DNA of 7,652 nt from an uncultured Haemophilus sp. (GTDB lineage Bacteria; Pseudomonadota; Gammaproteobacteria; Enterobacterales; Pasteurellaceae): contig CABSXY010000087.1 of the NCBI GenBank assembly GCA_902481695.1, positions 1 to 7,652 on the forward strand, given 5' to 3'. Position 1 is the stretch's first letter; every line of letters begins with the position of its first letter. The notes under the pieces were generated by a model. That model did no database searches, had not been told where the DNA came from, and worked only from the letters and a program-made list of their open reading frames with translations. The translations under genes were made by a program, and so were the position numbers. Below are positions 5,090-7,652 of the stretch, piece by piece.

Positions 5090-6583
5090 ATGTTTAAACA
5101 ACTTCAACAAGTCGGTAAGGCATTCATGTTGCCGATTGCTATTTTGCCTGCTGCAGGTCTTTTACTCGGGATAGGTGGTGCGCTTTCCAATAAAGCAACG
5201 GTGCAAGCCTATCCAATTTTAAATAATGAGGCACTGCAAGGTCTGTTCCAGATTATGTCTGCAGCCGGTAGCGTGGTATTCGCTAATTTAGCCTTATTAT
5301 TGTGTATTGGTTTAGGTATCGGCTTAGCCAAACGTGACAAAGGCGTTGCTGCTCTCGCTGCCGTTGTTGGTTATCTCATTATGACGGGCACCATTGCTGC
5401 ATTAATTCCGATTTTCTCTCCTGATGTAAAAAGTATCGATACGGGAGTTATTGGCGCATTAGTGATGGGCTTGATTACCGTTAAATTACACAATCGTTAT
5501 CACAACATCCAATTACCACAAGTATTAGGTTTCTTTGGCGGCTCTCGCTTTGTGCCAATTGTGACTGCTTTTTCAGCTATTTTCGTTGGATTAGTTTTCT
5601 TCCTCATTTGGCCAACTTTCCAACAATGGCTCGTATCTGCAGGTAAAAGTATCGCCTCCATGGGAACCTTTGGAACATTCTTATATGGTTTCTTAATGCG
5701 ATTATCTGGCGCGGTTGGCTTACATCACATGATTTATCCGCTGTTTTGGTATTCTGAATTAGGTGGTGTGGAAATGGTCAATGGCGAGATGATTGTTGGG
5801 GCACAAAAAATCTTTTTCGCTCAATTAGCTGATCCAAATCACCATGGTTTATTTACTGAAGGGACTCGTTTCTTTGCTGGCCGTTTTGATACCATGATGT
5901 TTGGCTTACCAGCAGCCTGTTTAGCTATGTATCACTGTGTACCGAAAAAACGTCGTGCACAAATTGGCGGCTTATTCCTAGGTGCAGCCCTCACCTCTTT
6001 CATTACTGGCATTACTGAACCGATCGAATTCATGTTCTTGTTTGTTGCACCATGGCTTTATGTGTTCCACGCATTCTTAGATGGGGTGTCTTTCTTTATT
6101 GCCGATTATTTAAATATCTCTATCGGGAATACTTTCTCTGGTGGTTTTATTGATTTCTTGCTCTTCGGTATTTTACAAGGTGATGAAAACACTCATTGGT
6201 TGCGGGTAATTTTCGTCGGTATTCCTTGGGCTCTGCTCTATTATTTCTCTTTCGTTTTCTTAATTCGCATCTTTAATGTGATGACACCAGGACGTGGTGA
6301 AGAAACCGAAGAAAATGTAGAACAAGAAACCAGTTCACTGACTGAAAATGCACATAAAATTATTGCAGCATTAGGTAGCGCTGAAAATATTGAAAACGTT
6401 GATGCGTGTATTACTCGCTTACGTGTTTCTGTTAAGGACGTGAAAGCCGTTGATAAAGCCACATTGAAAAAATTAGGCGCGATTGATGTGCTTGAAGTCG
6501 GCGGTGGTGTACAGGCTATTTTCGGTGCTAAAGCCGTACTCTATAAGAGTGAAGTGAATCAAATCTTAGGAAAAGAAGATTAA
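5090..6583 (+). CDS. PTS permease EIICB of the glucose/maltose family
   Basis: This 497-residue inner-membrane permease imports and phosphorylates a hexose or glucoside. EIIC (about 1-395) is highly hydrophobic, with many membrane segments. It contains LPQVLGFFGGSRFVPIV (142-158), GLHHMIYP (210-217) and the signature GITEPIEF (307-314), whose glutamates line the sugar site in this family. A TPGRGEE linker (about 399-406) joins it to EIIB (about 417-497), where DACITRLRVSV holds the phosphorylated cysteine C440. No EIIA domain is present, so phosphate must come from a separate EIIA-Glc (Crr). Overall it resembles PtsG of E. coli and B. subtilis and also MalX. However, the usual ER..xPFGLHH is here MRLSGAVGLHH, so glucose should not be assumed. 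It is a single-gene unit with its own CRP-controlled promoter and terminator; no metabolic partner gene adjoins it. Confidence 0.88.
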   Translation: MFKQLQQVGKAFMLPIAILPAAGLLLGIGGALSNKATVQAYPILNNEALQGLFQIMSAAGSVVFANLALLLCIGLGIGLAKRDKGVAALAAVVGYLIMTGTIAALIPIFSPDVKSIDTGVIGALVMGLITVKLHNRYHNIQLPQVLGFFGGSRFVPIVTAFSAIFVGLVFFLIWPTFQQWLVSAGKSIASMGTFGTFLYGFLMRLSGAVGLHHMIYPLFWYSELGGVEMVNGEMIVGAQKIFFAQLADPNHHGLFTEGTRFFAGRFDTMMFGLPAACLAMYHCVPKKRRAQIGGLFLGAALTSFITGITEPIEFMFLFVAPWLYVFHAFLDGVSFFIADYLNISIGNTFSGGFIDFLLFGILQGDENTHWLRVIFVGIPWALLYYFSFVFLIRIFNVMTPGRGEETEENVEQETSSLTENAHKIIAALGSAENIENVDACITRLRVSVKDVKAVDKATLKKLGAIDVLEVGGGVQAIFGAKAVLYKSEVNQILGKED

Positions 6584-6594
6584 TTCCTAAAAAT

Positions 6595-6617
6595 AAAGGG
6601 CGTTTATCCCGCCCTTT
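6595..6617 (+). terminator. Terminator behind the PTS permease gene
   Basis: An 8-bp stem, AAAGGGCG (6595-6602) with CGCCCTTT (6610-6617), has a 7-nt loop and lies 11 bp after the stop codon. The T-tract is short (TTTT then GAG), so it may be leaky, which could explain the second hairpin just downstream. Confidence 0.75.
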
Positions 6618-6630
6618 TGAGTAATAAAAC

Positions 6631-6660
6631 AAAAGTGCGGTCAAAATCAACCGCACTTTT
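6631..6660. terminator. Bidirectional terminator made of two inverted uptake signals
   Basis: A perfect 11-bp stem, AAAAGTGCGGT (6631-6641) with ACCGCACTTTT (6650-6660), encloses an 8-nt loop. Each arm contains a full uptake signal (6633-6641 and 6650-6658). T-rich DNA follows on both strands, so it can stop PTS transcription on the plus strand and thrC on the minus strand, whose stop codon ends only 3 bp away. Inverted uptake-signal pairs serving as terminators are well known in Haemophilus. Confidence 0.9.
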
Positions 6661-6663
6661 TTA

Positions 6664-7652
6664 TTATTTCAACAAATATGCACGTAATTGTGCAAAATCG
6701 TCATCCATTTCATCAGAAAGTAATGGCAATTTATTATGTTTATCTAACGCTTCTGGCAATGGAAGATCGAGCGAAAGAATACGCTCTACAGACTCTTTAA
6801 ATTTCGCAGGATGTGCCGTACATAAGAAAATACCGGTTTCATCCGCTTTAAGTTGGTCTTTCAATACTTGATAGGCGATCGCACCGTGTGGTTCACATAA
6901 ATAACCTTTTGCGTACATCGCTTTTAAGGTTTCTTCTGTTTCGCTATCGATTAACATACCAGAACCTAAATCACTTAAATTCCAGCCATTACGTTTAAAT
7001 AACTCTTCGACACGAGGCCAGTTGTTCGGGCGACTGACATCCATCGCATTAGAAAGCGTCGCTACAGTCGCTTTAGGTGCCCAGTTGCCTGATTCTAAAT
7101 AACGCGGCACAGTATCATTCGCATTGGTTGATGCAATAAAGCGTTTAATTGGTAAACCTAATGTTTTTGCAATTAAACCTGCCGTTAAGTTACCGAAGTT
7201 ACCACTTGGTACAGAAACCACGACATTATCGCGTTTTTCTTTTGGTAATTGCGCTACCGCCTCAAAGTAATAACATACTTGAGCCAATAAACGGCTAATA
7301 TTGATGGAGTTTGCTGAGTTTAAACCAATTGCTTGACGTAGTTCGGCATCATCAAACGCTTGTTTGACTAACGCTTGGCACGCATCGAAATCGCCATTAA
7401 TCGCCACAGTGCGAATATTGCCACCTAAAGTACAGAATAGTTTTTCTTGTAATGGGCTGATTTTGCCTTTCGGGTATAGAATCACAACATTGATGTTTTC
7501 TAACCCATAAAACGCGTGGGCAACTGCCGCACCGGTATCACCAGATGTCGCTGTTAAAATAGTAATTTTTCCATCACCACGCACTGCAGCGAGCGCCTGC
7601 GCCATAAAACGACCACCAAAGTCTTTAAATGCTAAAGTTGGACCGTGGAATA
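6664..7652 (-). CDS. thrC: Threonine synthase, C-terminal three quarters (5' end outside window)
   Basis: ThrC is a cytoplasmic PLP enzyme that converts O-phosphohomoserine to threonine, the last step of the pathway. The frame stays open to the right edge (first whole codon at 7650-7648), leaving 328 visible residues. Seen: FHGPTLAFKDFGGRF at visible residues 1-15, whose lysine (residue 9) is the Schiff-base lysine (K107 in E. coli); the phosphate-binding TATSGDTGAAVAH (33-45); SVPSGNFGNLTAG (146-158); and CTAHPAKFKESV (277-288). From the lysine position about 98 residues are missing, giving a full length near 426, as in E. coli (428). The ATG at 7605 is internal and not the start. In gamma-proteobacteria thrC is usually last in thrABC, so thrB and thrA probably lie beyond the right edge; any attenuator would be there too. 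Confidence 0.96.
   Translation of the reverse strand, partial: FHGPTLAFKDFGGRFMAQALAAVRGDGKITILTATSGDTGAAVAHAFYGLENINVVILYPKGKISPLQEKLFCTLGGNIRTVAINGDFDACQALVKQAFDDAELRQAIGLNSANSINISRLLAQVCYYFEAVAQLPKEKRDNVVVSVPSGNFGNLTAGLIAKTLGLPIKRFIASTNANDTVPRYLESGNWAPKATVATLSNAMDVSRPNNWPRVEELFKRNGWNLSDLGSGMLIDSETEETLKAMYAKGYLCEPHGAIAYQVLKDQLKADETGIFLCTAHPAKFKESVERILSLDLPLPEALDKHNKLPLLSDEMDDDFAQLRAYLLK

Noticed and set aside
6241..6462. A 73-codon minus-strand frame opposite the EIIC-EIIB linker.
   Set aside because: It is antisense to conserved EIIB sequence, including the phosphocysteine region, with no supporting signals.
6617..6871. An 84-codon plus-strand frame starting between the two terminators and running opposite thrC.
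   Set aside because: It reads through the terminator hairpin and antisense to thrC; the protein looks like low-complexity shadow sequence.

Overview
The window looks like an ordinary piece of a Pasteurellaceae chromosome, most likely from the Haemophilus/Aggregatibacter side of the family. The strongest sign is eight perfect copies of the 9-bp DNA uptake signal AAGTGCGGT (or its complement ACCGCACTT), which is the Haemophilus influenzae-type signal and not the ACAAGCGGT variant of the Actinobacillus pleuropneumoniae group. The DNA is AT-rich by eye, and all recognisable proteins have gamma-proteobacterial relatives. A glucose-family PTS permease argues against H. influenzae itself, whose PTS is known to be limited to fructose. 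H. parainfluenzae-like or Aggregatibacter-like species fit better, but the species call is inference.

Layout, left to right. (1) The 3' end of thiE (thiamine phosphate synthase), plus strand, ending in a hairpin that serves the convergent next gene too. (2) A membrane-anchored tri-heme cytochrome c peroxidase of the E. coli Ccp/YhjA and A. actinomycetemcomitans quinol peroxidase type, minus strand, with a candidate FNR-type site upstream. (3) hflK-hflC, minus strand, joined by a 1-nt TAATG overlap, with a uptake-signal terminator behind them and a sigma32-like promoter in front. (4) A Sfp/AcpT-type 4'-phosphopantetheinyl transferase, minus strand, with its own promoter and a 12-bp terminator, carrying three uptake signals inside its coding sequence. 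(5) A divergent control region with a CRP site that has perfect half-sites. (6) A plus-strand glucose-family PTS EIICB permease. (7) A paired-uptake-signal terminator shared with the convergent 3' part of thrC (threonine synthase), which runs off the right edge.

Functionally these are mostly independent transcription units: vitamin B1 synthesis, peroxide respiration, membrane protein quality control, carrier-protein activation, sugar uptake and threonine synthesis. The only clear operon is hflKC. Regulatory logic readable from sequence: heat shock for hflKC, cAMP-CRP for the PTS permease, and possibly anaerobic FNR control for the peroxidase. No intergenic stretch exceeds 300 bp, and no mobile element, tRNA, rRNA, CRISPR array or riboswitch was seen. 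I found no convincing undescribed multi-gene system; the points worth a second look are regulatory sites, uptake-signal placement and the unusual substrate region of the PTS permease.
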